This document shows positions 8,955 through 16,770 of a stretch of 44,110 bases of DNA, piece after piece. The notes beneath the pieces were generated by a model that was not told where the DNA came from, did not search any database, and worked only from the letters and a program-made list of their open reading frames with translations. The DNA lies in contig JAKSDI010000277.1 of the NCBI GenBank assembly GCA_022360175.1, positions 1 to 44,110 on the forward strand, read 5' to 3'. Both the position numbers and the translations under genes were made by a program. Positions within the stretch are counted from its first letter, which is position 1. Each line of letters opens with the position of its first letter. Origin of the DNA: Chitinophagales bacterium. Its GTDB lineage: Bacteria; Bacteroidota; Bacteroidia; Chitinophagales; Saprospiraceae.

Positions 8955-10145
8955 ATGAAGTTAGAACTTATACTAATACTGCTGCTGCTTGGTATTGTTT
9001 ATCAAGGAATAGGGCAGGAAGATATCAGGCCTGTAGAAATTGTATTAAGCAATGGAACGATTAGAACAGGCGAAATAAGTAATGATAAATGGCAGGCTCA
9101 TAATAAACAATTTATTTTCCGGCCAGAAGAGGATAAATCACCCATTTTTATTGGAGTAGATAGCATTGTAGAAATGACAATTGGAGAAGAACCGGAGATG
9201 GAACGTTATTTTGGATATAAGGGGCCTGTAATACAATTTAGTGATAAAATAGATTTATTGCCAGAAGGAGAGGAGGTAACTTATAAAGAAGATACGATAC
9301 TTCTAAAAGCCCTTGTTTTAGGTACTGCTAATTTATACTCTTATATATCATTAGAAGGCACAGAGCATTTTTTTGTATCCAGAGAGGGCACAGAATTGAC
9401 AGAACTAATTACTTTTCGATACCGCTTATCGGAAACAGATAGACGTATTCGACATCATGATCACTTCATTACTCAATTGCAGGAATTACTGCCTGATTGT
9501 GGTTGGATCAAAGACTGGATAGAAGATATAGAAGTAGAAGAATCGGAATTAAAAGACCTATTTATAGAGTATAATAGCTGTGATGAGCAAAAGAGTCTGG
9601 TTTATGTAAATGCTTTACTGAAGCGAAAACTGAGCGCGGCAATTGCGCTAGGCGGTGCTTTTACCAGAGTCAGTAGAAAAGAAGATCAAATTATCAATAT
9701 CGGTACAGGGCAATTGACACCTCGCCTGGGACTTTCGGCAAAACTTACTAGCAAATATAATCCAGATATACAGGCTTTTTTATTAGAAGTATTGTACAGT
9801 CCATTTAGTACTTATGATGAGGCAGGAGAAATAGATGTTCAATCTACGTATTTGCAAACAAACATATTGTACCAAAGTAGTTGGCAGTCAGCTAAAAACT
9901 GGCCTTATTTTTTAGCAGGCCTCACCTATAATGCCAGGTTATCTACTAAAAAACAAAATGGCCTGCCAGCACAGGTATTAGTCGATCATATGCCCGGTTT
10001 ATTAGTGGGCTTTGGTGTCCAGTCTGGCCGTTTTAGAATGGGACTGCGATATGAAGTAAACAACCTAGGTTTACTATTCCCACAATCTCCTTCCTATTAT
10101 GCTAATACATTGAGCTTAATGGCTGCTTATACAGTATTGAAATGA
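8955..10145 (+). CDS. Predicted outer membrane beta-barrel protein
   Basis: A 396-residue exported protein with signal peptide MKLELILILLLLGIVYQGIGQ. Residues 25-180 form a soluble beta-rich region with 'GEISNDKWQAHNKQFIF'-type strands seen in Bacteroidota outer membrane proteins that precede a barrel. From about residue 228 to the end there are alternating amphipathic strands (AIALGGAFTRV, PYFLAGLTYNARL, FRMGLRYEVNNLGLLF) ending in an aromatic strand, consistent with a PorT/OMP_b-brl-type barrel. It sits 83 bases upstream of the histidine kinase on the same strand, so it may share transcription with the two-component system. Substrate and partner are unknown. Confidence 0.75.
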   Translation: MKLELILILLLLGIVYQGIGQEDIRPVEIVLSNGTIRTGEISNDKWQAHNKQFIFRPEEDKSPIFIGVDSIVEMTIGEEPEMERYFGYKGPVIQFSDKIDLLPEGEEVTYKEDTILLKALVLGTANLYSYISLEGTEHFFVSREGTELTELITFRYRLSETDRRIRHHDHFITQLQELLPDCGWIKDWIEDIEVEESELKDLFIEYNSCDEQKSLVYVNALLKRKLSAAIALGGAFTRVSRKEDQIINIGTGQLTPRLGLSAKLTSKYNPDIQAFLLEVLYSPFSTYDEAGEIDVQSTYLQTNILYQSSWQSAKNWPYFLAGLTYNARLSTKKQNGLPAQVLVDHMPGLLVGFGVQSGRFRMGLRYEVNNLGLLFPQSPSYYANTLSLMAAYTVLK

Positions 10146-10228
10146 CAGCTTGTTGAGCAATACCTTCCAATGGTTGAAATAAATAAATGGGTATATGAAA
10201 TAGATTTATCTTTCTCCAAAATGGATCA

Positions 10229-11248
10229 ATGAGAATGGATTACAGATCACTAAAATGGTGGATACATGCAGGTATTTGGATGGTGATCTTATTGGTATAC
10301 CTAATCATTTTTGTGCAGTATTTTTCGATGGGCTTAAGCATACTCAGGGGCTTAGCAAATTTGCTTCCCATGATGTTGCTTTTTTATCTGAATCTTTATT
10401 TGGTCAACCGCTTTTATGAAAGGAAAAAGTACACTCTATTTTTGCTTATAAATATGTTATTATTGTACAGCCTTGTTGTATTGAGAGTCAATCTAAATCT
10501 TCTTTTTCCACAGATTAATACTGATTTATTTATTGCGAATGAAAAAACGGGTTGGCGTATTGGAGCTTTAATCACTAATATCTTGATCTTATTGGTAAGT
10601 ACATTTTATCAGATATTAGAAAACAGATATACCGCAGAGCAACACAATCAGGCTGTTATTCAAAAACAACAAGAAGCTCAATTACAATTTTTAAGAGCAC
10701 AAATTAATCCTCATTTTCTTTTTAATACACTCAATAATATTTATTCCCTGGCAGTGATGCGATCTGAAAAGACTGCAGAGATGGTACTAAAACTTTCTAA
10801 CTTATTGAGGTATGTAGTATATGATGGTCGTCAGGAGCAAGTAGACTTAAGTCGAGAGGTGAAGCAGATACAAGAATATATTGACCTTTTTAAGATGCGT
10901 AGTGAACATCCTTTAAATATCCACTATATCTATTCAGGCCAACTGGAAGTTTTAAAGATAGAACCAATGATTTTAATACCTATCGTCGAAAATTGTTTTA
11001 AACATTGTGATTTTGATATTAATGAGGATGCTTATACAGAAATAGAGCTTGTAGCAGATCGTCAACAACTCACTTTCCGTACGTTCAATACAAAAAATGA
11101 TACACAGCAAAAAGACAGTCAGGGAGGGGTAGGCTTGGAAAATATTCGCAGGAGATTGGACCTGAAATATCCTGCTCAGTTTGATTTGAAAACACAGACT
11201 ACTACAGAAACTTTTGAAGTGACATTAAACCTGAAATTTATCAAATAA
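10229..11248 (+). CDS. LytS-type sensor histidine kinase
   Basis: A 339-residue membrane sensor kinase. Four hydrophobic segments (about 11-33, 38-60, 68-88, 111-130) are followed by a short coiled coil rich in Q/E and the His_kinase phosphoacceptor block QINPHFLFNTLNNIYSLA with the probable phospho-histidine H162. The ATPase part has the N-box-like ENCFKH and the glycine-rich GGVGLENIRRRLDLKYP. This is the LytS/YehU layout that pairs with LytTR regulators. It has no large extracellular sensor domain, so the signal is probably sensed in or at the membrane. It lies eight bases ahead of the response regulator, so the two are certainly one unit. A second ATG at 10235 is an alternative start. Confidence 0.92.
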   Translation: MRMDYRSLKWWIHAGIWMVILLVYLIIFVQYFSMGLSILRGLANLLPMMLLFYLNLYLVNRFYERKKYTLFLLINMLLLYSLVVLRVNLNLLFPQINTDLFIANEKTGWRIGALITNILILLVSTFYQILENRYTAEQHNQAVIQKQQEAQLQFLRAQINPHFLFNTLNNIYSLAVMRSEKTAEMVLKLSNLLRYVVYDGRQEQVDLSREVKQIQEYIDLFKMRSEHPLNIHYIYSGQLEVLKIEPMILIPIVENCFKHCDFDINEDAYTEIELVADRQQLTFRTFNTKNDTQQKDSQGGVGLENIRRRLDLKYPAQFDLKTQTTTETFEVTLNLKFIK

Positions 11249-11262
11249 TCTTTGATGTGAGC

Positions 11263-11982
11263 ATGAGAACACTGATTGTTGATGATGAATATTTAGCACT
11301 GAATTTATTAGAAACATTTATTTCGAAAACTCCAGGATTGGAGCTTGTCGCAAAAACTAAATCACCTATTGAAGCATTGGAAATCCTTGAAAGAGAGCAA
11401 GTAGATTTATTATTTCTGGATATACAAATGCCTGAACTAACAGGGAATAAATTACTTAAATCACTTCATAACCCTCCTCAGGTAGTTTTTACAACTGCCT
11501 ATTCTGACTATGCCATCGAGGCTTTTGAACTAAATGTATTGGATTATTTGCTTAAACCTTTTTCTTTTGAACGTTTTTTACAGGCAGTAAACAAGGCAAA
11601 AATAACTCACCGACAAAAACTTATATTAGAACATTCGCCTACAGTAAACCCTGATAAATCAGCTGAATTTATTACTATCAAGGTAGATGGAAAGATAGTT
11701 AAACTGAAAATAGAAGAAATTTTCTTTGTAGAAGGCTTAAAAGAGTATGTTCGTTTAGTTTGTCAAAGTGGTCGCTATGTTACTTTTGAAAGGATGAAGA
11801 ACCTGGAAGCTATGCTACCTGATCATCTATTTATTCGAGTACATAAATCGTATATCGTCGCTCATAATCACGTTCGTGCACTTAATGGAAATCGTTTGGA
11901 AATTAATGAATATTTGATTCCTGTAAGTCGAAGTAAAAGAGAAGAGGTAGTGGAGAAAATTTTTGGTAGTAGAAAAGGGTGA
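11263..11982 (+). CDS. LytTR-family response regulator
   Basis: A two-domain response regulator of about 239 residues. The receiver domain (1-120) has the acidic pair in VDDEY, the phosphorylation site D53 in LLFLDIQMPELTG, and the conserved T/K positions in TTAYSDYAIEAF and LLKPFSFERF. The C-terminal LytTR DNA-binding domain (about 135-236) carries VKLKIEEIFFVEGLKEYVR, RVHKSYIVA and PVSRSKREEV. I prefer the ATG at 11263 because it begins MRTLIVDDE; an ATG two codons upstream is possible. It is co-transcribed with the LytS-type kinase. LytTR proteins bind direct-repeat promoter sites; none could be assigned here, so the regulon is unknown. Confidence 0.93.
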   Translation: MRTLIVDDEYLALNLLETFISKTPGLELVAKTKSPIEALEILEREQVDLLFLDIQMPELTGNKLLKSLHNPPQVVFTTAYSDYAIEAFELNVLDYLLKPFSFERFLQAVNKAKITHRQKLILEHSPTVNPDKSAEFITIKVDGKIVKLKIEEIFFVEGLKEYVRLVCQSGRYVTFERMKNLEAMLPDHLFIRVHKSYIVAHNHVRALNGNRLEINEYLIPVSRSKREEVVEKIFGSRKG

Positions 11983-12239
11983 AATGTTATATAGTGATAT
12001 ATATGGTGAGAAGTGATATCCCAACTACGCTTATCAGCTCCGTCGGGCGAAGAGTGATGTGGTCAAATGGGCATTTGGGTATTAAGATTTTCGGTATTTT
12101 GGTGATGTGGAGGAAAAGGTTTAGGGGTGTTTATGAGGGTTCAAGGGGGGGGAGCTTGCTAGCTAATGCTAAACAAGACTATTGATCATAAAAGGAAATA
12201 ACTCATAGCATCTTTGAGTGCGCTTGTGATTTTAAAGTT

Positions 12240-12363
12240 CAAACTCAAGTCCAAGTATCAAGTTCAAGATGTAAAAGAGAATTTTTCCTCGAATAGAAGT
12301 TGAATTTTTTCCAGCTTTAATGTACGCTTACTATTTGAGTTTGCATTTGGGCTTGCACTTGAT
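12240..12363. repeat. Inverted arrays of a CAARNN hexamer
   Basis: CAA recurs at 12240, 12246, 12252, 12259 and 12265 (steps of 6, 6, 7, 6). The opposite-strand version recurs as TTG ending at 12337, 12343, 12349, 12355 and 12361, exactly every six bases. The two arrays face each other across about 65 bases and could fold together. Confidence 0.6.
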
Positions 12364-12500
12364 ATAGTGATGTGGCCAAAGGTTTATATCGCTTGCTATA
12401 ATTTGGGGATTATGATATTTAAGGTATAGCAGTCTTTTAGCAAGAAAAGAGAATCGAATATTTGTAAAAATAGGATATACCAATATCTGAAAAATACTAG

Positions 12501-12701
12501 TGAGTGAAGCGAAACCGGCATAATTAAAATGCAGCCCATCAGGGTACATCCCACTGAACACTGCCAACTGATTACTGTCTACTGCCAACTGTTGAGTAAA
12601 ACGAAACCCAGCGAAATGAAATGAAGCCCCATCTGGATAGCCTCCACTGCCCACTGTTTAATACAATGAAACCCGTAGGGCTAACTGATTACTGCCCACT
12701 G
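12501..12701. repeat. Three-copy composite repeat with 7-nt-phased ACTG arrays
   Basis: A roughly 50-base block beginning TGAGTnAAnCGAAACC occurs at 12501 and 12593, with a shortened version near 12661 (ATACAATGAAACCC). Each block is followed by ACTG repeated at exact 7-base spacing: starts at 12553, 12560, 12567, 12574, 12581, 12588; then 12646, 12653; then 12684, 12691, 12698. The first two blocks align over their whole length with scattered substitutions. It resembles the heptanucleotide short repeats seen between genes in some bacteria. Confidence 0.7.
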
Positions 12702-12703
12702 AA

Positions 12704-13327
12704 TCAATGCATCCTGTCTCCTCTCAATTCGAGTTCCTGCATGATTTCAGCTTCTCTTTCAAGGTATGCTTCCCAACGTTGTTTTACCATCTCTTCAGGC
12801 AAGTATTTTCTGGCTAGTTCAATAAAAAGTACATAGTGACCAGCTTCGGCAACCATAAATTTATGATACCAGTCACGTAGTTCTTCTTCATTGATGTGGA
12901 GAGATAAAAGGCGGAATCGTTCACAGCTACGCGCTTCAATTAAAGCACACGTCAACAGTTTTTCTAGTAAACGTTCTTCTCTGGAGCCTCCTTTTTTCTG
13001 GAAAGCTAATAGCTTATTGACATATTCATCTTTACGCTGTCGGCCTAAATGGAGATTTCTCTTTTCTAATTCTTTAAGTACCATCCTGAAATGCCCCCAT
13101 TCTTCCGTCACAATAGGAGCCAACTCTCTGACCATTTCTTCCTTTTCAGGATAGGCTTGTATGAGAGAAATACAGGCAGTAGCTGCCTTTTGCTCACAAT
13201 AAGCATGATCCGTTAATATTTCCTCAAGGTCTTTCTCTGCCAGGTTTACCCAACGTGGATCAGTTGGCAATTTAAGTCCGAGCATTTGTACCTCTCTTAA
13301 TTCTTCCTCCTTAGTCTTCGCATTCAT
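12704..13327 (-). CDS. miaE: tRNA-(ms2io6A)-hydroxylase (MiaE-like)
   Basis: A 207-residue ferritin-like di-iron protein that matches MiaE, which hydroxylates the isopentenyl side chain of ms2i6A at tRNA position 37. The likely iron ligands are visible: E45 in DHAYCEQKAA, E76 and H79 in TEEWGHF, E131 in LIEARSCERFR, and E161/H164 in VAEAGHYVLF. The N-terminal LKLPTDPRWV is also characteristic of the family. Length matches the family. The ATG at 13327 is 27 bases from a TATCTTTG -7 box. It stands alone between the repeat region and an unrelated secreted-protein gene; miaA and miaB are not in the window. Confidence 0.9.
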   Translation of the reverse strand: MNAKTKEEELREVQMLGLKLPTDPRWVNLAEKDLEEILTDHAYCEQKAATACISLIQAYPEKEEMVRELAPIVTEEWGHFRMVLKELEKRNLHLGRQRKDEYVNKLLAFQKKGGSREERLLEKLLTCALIEARSCERFRLLSLHINEEELRDWYHKFMVAEAGHYVLFIELARKYLPEEMVKQRWEAYLEREAEIMQELELRGDRMH

Positions 13328-13353
13328 GAATAGTCTGTACTGATTGATTTTCG

Positions 13354-13361
13354 CAAAGATA
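13354..13361 (-). promoter_or_regulatory. -7 box of miaE (TATCTTTG)
   Basis: A TAnnTTTG match on the minus strand 27 bases upstream of the miaE ATG. No clear -33 TTG at the usual distance. The position is right for a promoter with a short leader. Confidence 0.4.
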
Positions 13362-13409
13362 GTATCTATGTGGGAAATCAGAAATACGAACCTTCCGATT
13401 CTCCATTCC

Positions 13410-15266
13410 TTATTGATCTTCAGGAGTTGGTAATCCAGAACGAGGTATTTGATCTATGATAGGTATAGAAATAGGTGTCGTATCTGGAGTAATAGTATTT
13501 GCATCTACGGATGATGGAAGAGTAGGTGTACGTACAATTTCTTTTATTGCCGGAAAGCGAAGAATACCTTTTATAGGCCTAATGCTGGTAATGGAGGTAC
13601 GGGCACTTTCCAGGTGAATATCCAGCGCTAAATTATAATTTTGCATAGCGGTATTATCGATGCGTTCTAATGGATAGGTGTTTTGAGTTTCCAGCGTAAC
13701 AATAAATCGTTTGCGATGAGCATCAGGTTCTACATCTACTATTCGAACATTGAGGTCTTTATCACTTCTACGGACGATTAAATTGCCAATATAAGGCTGA
13801 ACATCGAAGTTGACAGGATTGTAATTGTCTTCTACTTCTATTGCAAACTTCCATTGAAAAGCGAATTCCCAACCATCCTTTTTAGTAAGGTCAAAGCGGC
13901 CATCTGCTATGGTTGCAATTGGATGCGAACTAGTTTGTATCTCCTCGTCTATATCAAAATAAAGATAAGAACCACCCACTGGTTCTTTAGACCGGATTCG
14001 ATAACGCGCATTTAGTTTGCTAGGGCGTCCTTCAATAGGGCCTCTAAAATTCTCGGCCAGTGGTCGGCCAGTGATTGTAAAACGACAACCTCCGGTTTGG
14101 CTTTCATCATCAAAATAGGGTTCTGCTTGCAATCTGGGCATGCCATCATATATACCAGCTTGAACCTGTTCTATAAGCCAGGAATTATTAGTCATGTACT
14201 CAGGAATGCCCTCTACGATTAGAAAATGTTTGTGTTCTATTCCTTCAATCATAAGTGGAAGATCCTGTGCTTTCTGGAAAACAGGCTGTATGCCATTGAG
14301 GTAGCGCTGTATTTCAGCAGGAGAGGGGAGAGGGCTAAACAATTGAGTCTTATTATTAGGATATTCGAATTCGGTATAAATAATTGTCTCCCAATCTGTA
14401 CCAGAGAAGATGGAATTTCCAGTTTGTCCAACACCAATACTACTTGTAAGGTGAGCTGGTATTGGGCCTGTAAAATTAAGGCCACCTTCCATTTCTATTA
14501 GATAATTTTGTTCTGCAGAAGTAATATGTTTTAGCATGACTCCCTCAAACTCACGAAGGTAGTAGGCATTTCCAATATATTCTGGATTGTCTTGATAGAA
14601 TTGCCAGAGCTGGAGCATCGCTTCGGTAGTATGATAATCATTTGCTTCCAGTGCAACGTTTAAAGGAGAAACAAATGAGCCAGAAAGTGCAATGACAGAT
14701 GATTCTCTGCGGCTATCTGTGTCTAGTGCAGTTTTGAAAGACGTATAAGGTGGCTGGACTCCCGCATCCAGAGCTGCTTTAAGGTAACCCGAACAGGTTT
14801 TGTGCATGAGGTAAGTATCAAAATTATCATCAGGGTTGATGGTAAATTGATCCTCTAGGTGTTCCAGCCTAAATACCCTGCTAGGTGTATAATCTACCTC
14901 ATCAAAAGGGATATTTAGTTCATCATTCTTAAAGATATAATATAATAACCCACCACCACGGATGTCAGCTGTTTCTACATCTGTACGTAGTGTTCGGCGT
15001 CCCAAAAATTTACTGATGTCATTTGGTACATAATCCCTTCGACGGTCTTTAGGATTAGTAAAACCACAATATTCACAATGGCGTTTAAAGATACGTTGCA
15101 ATGCATAACCTAAAGAAACACGAGAATACGAACGCTCTGGCGGCCAGTTTTCACGACGCATTTCTTCTATCTTTTTCTGATACTTATCTACTCGTTGGGC
15201 GGAACTTTCAAAAGTAATACAGGTACCTATTAATATGACAAACAGTGTAAAAATAACTTTGGGCAT
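13410..15266 (-). CDS. Secreted protein of unknown function
   Basis: A 618-residue protein I do not recognise. It opens with a signal peptide (MPKVIFTLFVILIGTCITF, cleavage near SSAQR). Near residue 63 there is a paired-cysteine motif HCEYCGFTNPKDRRRDY, with a further Cys at about 158 (KTCSGYL), which could bind a metal or form disulfides. The middle is mixed alpha/beta with Phe/Tyr-rich stretches (WLIEQVQAGIYDGMPRLQ), and the last 50 residues are Pro/Thr/Ile-rich. No T9SS sorting domain, lipobox or membrane helix is visible, so a periplasmic or Sec-exported location is most likely. It follows pgk on the same strand but is separated from it by a strong terminator, so it is probably transcribed separately. 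Confidence 0.7.
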   Translation of the reverse strand: MPKVIFTLFVILIGTCITFESSAQRVDKYQKKIEEMRRENWPPERSYSRVSLGYALQRIFKRHCEYCGFTNPKDRRRDYVPNDISKFLGRRTLRTDVETADIRGGGLLYYIFKNDELNIPFDEVDYTPSRVFRLEHLEDQFTINPDDNFDTYLMHKTCSGYLKAALDAGVQPPYTSFKTALDTDSRRESSVIALSGSFVSPLNVALEANDYHTTEAMLQLWQFYQDNPEYIGNAYYLREFEGVMLKHITSAEQNYLIEMEGGLNFTGPIPAHLTSSIGVGQTGNSIFSGTDWETIIYTEFEYPNNKTQLFSPLPSPAEIQRYLNGIQPVFQKAQDLPLMIEGIEHKHFLIVEGIPEYMTNNSWLIEQVQAGIYDGMPRLQAEPYFDDESQTGGCRFTITGRPLAENFRGPIEGRPSKLNARYRIRSKEPVGGSYLYFDIDEEIQTSSHPIATIADGRFDLTKKDGWEFAFQWKFAIEVEDNYNPVNFDVQPYIGNLIVRRSDKDLNVRIVDVEPDAHRKRFIVTLETQNTYPLERIDNTAMQNYNLALDIHLESARTSITSIRPIKGILRFPAIKEIVRTPTLPSSVDANTITPDTTPISIPIIDQIPRSGLPTPEDQ

Positions 15267-15312
15267 GTGGGAATTATGATTGAGGAAAAATTTAATATTT
15301 GGAATTAAACGT

Positions 15313-15352
15313 AAAAATAGGGCTTCATCTTATACGATAAAGCCCTATTTTT
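15313..15352 (-). terminator. Terminator of the gap-pgk unit
   Basis: A 13-bp perfect inverted repeat (15313-15325 with 15340-15352) whose stem reads AAAAATAGGGCTT, giving a GC core with A and T flanks. It would work in both directions; pgk ends 39 bases before it on the minus strand. Confidence 0.85.
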
Positions 15353-15390
15353 GTTTTCTTCCTTTTTAAGTATTCAGAAGTAGAAGAGAT

Positions 15391-16593
15391 TTATCCTTTT
15401 ATGGCTTTTATGCCTGGTAATTCCTTCCCTTCTAAAAACTCGAGCATTGCTCCACCACCAGTTGAAACATAACTCACCTCATTGGCAAGTCCCATTTGTT
15501 TTACCGCTGCTACAGAGTCACCACCACCAACAAGAGAGAATGCACCCTGGTTAGTTGCTTTAGCTACCATTTCTGCAATGGTTTTGGTACCATTAGCAAA
15601 ATTGGACATTTCGAATACTCCCATAGGGCCATTCCAAAGGATGGTTTGGGAGTTTAGGATGGTTTCAGAAAAACTTGCACGAGCTTTTTCACCAATATCA
15701 AGTCCCATCCAGCCATCTGCTATACTATTGCTATTGACGCTGTCAATATTTGCTTCGTTAGAGAAGTTGTCAGCAACTATAGAGTCTTCAGGAAGTAATA
15801 TATTGACTCCTTTTGCGGCTGCTTTCTTTAGTAATTCTTTCGCTAATTCTAGGCGATCATCTTCTACCAGAGAATTTCCTATCTGTCCTCCTTGAGCTTT
15901 GAAGAAGGTATAAGCCATTCCTCCGCCAATGATCAAATTATTTACAAAATCAATGAGACGTTCTAGCAACAATATTTTATCGGACACCTTTGCCCCACCT
16001 ATAATAGCTGTGAGCGGGCGATCAGGATTATTTAATACTTTATTGGCGTTTTTGATTTCCGCCTCCATAAGAAAACCAAAAGATTTAGCTCCTTGTGGAA
16101 AAAACTGAGCTACAGTAGTTGTAGATGCATGAGCACGATGAGCTGTACCAAAAGCATCATTGATGTATAAATCTGCCAATTGAGATAGTGCTTCTGCAAA
16201 GGCTTCATCTCCTTTCTTTTCACCTTTGTTAAAACGAGTGTTTTCCAGTACCAATACCTGACCAGGCTCAAGTGCATTGGCCATAGTTGTAGCTTTTTCA
16301 CCAACTGTTTCATCACAAAATTGCACATCTCTTCCCAGTTGCTGTGAAAGGTGATTTACAATATGATGTAAGGTGAATTTTTCGCGATTTATACTACCAT
16401 CCTCTTTGAGTTTTTTCATTGGACGCCCAAGGTGAGACATCAAAATCACAGCTCCTCCATTGTCCAATGCATGCTTGATAGTAGGTAGTGCTGCCTGTAT
16501 ACGAGTATCGTCAGTTATTTCATTATTGGCATTAAGAGGAACATTAAAATCTACTCTAATGAGGGCTTTTTTTCCTTGGAAATCTAGTTGCAT
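15391..16593 (-). CDS. pgk: Phosphoglycerate kinase
   Basis: Glycolytic enzyme that makes ATP from 1,3-bisphosphoglycerate and ADP in the cytoplasm, reversible in gluconeogenesis. The N-terminal substrate-binding signature LIRVDFNVPLN is at residues 11-21, MSHLGRP near 53, and the C-terminal nucleotide-binding signature GGGDSVAAVKQMG plus GGGAMLEFLEGKELPG closes the protein at 400 residues, the standard length. The ATG at 16593 gives a normal N-terminus. It lies 177 bases downstream of gap on the same strand with no promoter box seen between, so the two are probably co-transcribed; the gap between them holds a long hairpin. Confidence 0.97.
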   Translation of the reverse strand: MQLDFQGKKALIRVDFNVPLNANNEITDDTRIQAALPTIKHALDNGGAVILMSHLGRPMKKLKEDGSINREKFTLHHIVNHLSQQLGRDVQFCDETVGEKATTMANALEPGQVLVLENTRFNKGEKKGDEAFAEALSQLADLYINDAFGTAHRAHASTTTVAQFFPQGAKSFGFLMEAEIKNANKVLNNPDRPLTAIIGGAKVSDKILLLERLIDFVNNLIIGGGMAYTFFKAQGGQIGNSLVEDDRLELAKELLKKAAAKGVNILLPEDSIVADNFSNEANIDSVNSNSIADGWMGLDIGEKARASFSETILNSQTILWNGPMGVFEMSNFANGTKTIAEMVAKATNQGAFSLVGGGDSVAAVKQMGLANEVSYVSTGGGAMLEFLEGKELPGIKAIKG

Positions 16594-16655
16594 GATATAG
16601 GAATTTGAAAGGAATGGAGAGAAAAATCAATTAATGGTAGAAGTGATTTAAACCA

Positions 16656-16740
16656 GTTCTAAGAAATAAATCCGACATGGATAAAGTGTGAATCGCAAAC
16701 CACACTTCATCCATTGAAAAGTCGAATTTATTTCTTGAAC
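16656..16740 (-). repeat. Long imperfect hairpin between gap and pgk
   Basis: Arms 16661-16690 and 16701-16736 match over 30 bases (aagaaataaat, cgac, atggat, aagtgtg on both sides) with two mismatches and one 6-base bulge (TTTTCA on the minus strand), around a 10-base loop. A further GTTC/GAAC clamp extends it to 16656 and 16740. There is no T run after it on the minus strand, so it does not look like a simple terminator. Confidence 0.7.
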
Positions 16741-16770
16741 ACTGACTGACAAATGAATTGTCAATACTAT

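Larger units (their letters stand above)
11983..12703. other. 720-bp non-coding stretch of decayed short repeats
   Basis: No reading frame here looks like a gene: the two longest (about 68 and 107 codons) are made of repeat sequence or odd composition. The left part (11983-12180) has several recurrences of GTGATGTGG. The middle holds inverted arrays of a CAARNN hexamer, and the right half a three-copy composite repeat with ACTG heptamer arrays. It separates the two-component system from miaE. Confidence 0.65.

Noticed and set aside
11979-12185. 68-codon frame after the response regulator
   Set aside because: Overlaps the regulator stop by a few bases, has no recognisable features and odd composition; likely chance.
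12331-12654. 107-codon frame on the minus strand in the repeat region
   Set aside because: It translates the composite repeat (YPDG..F..AGF twice) and the CAARNN array, so it is repeat DNA, not a gene. No start context or family signal.
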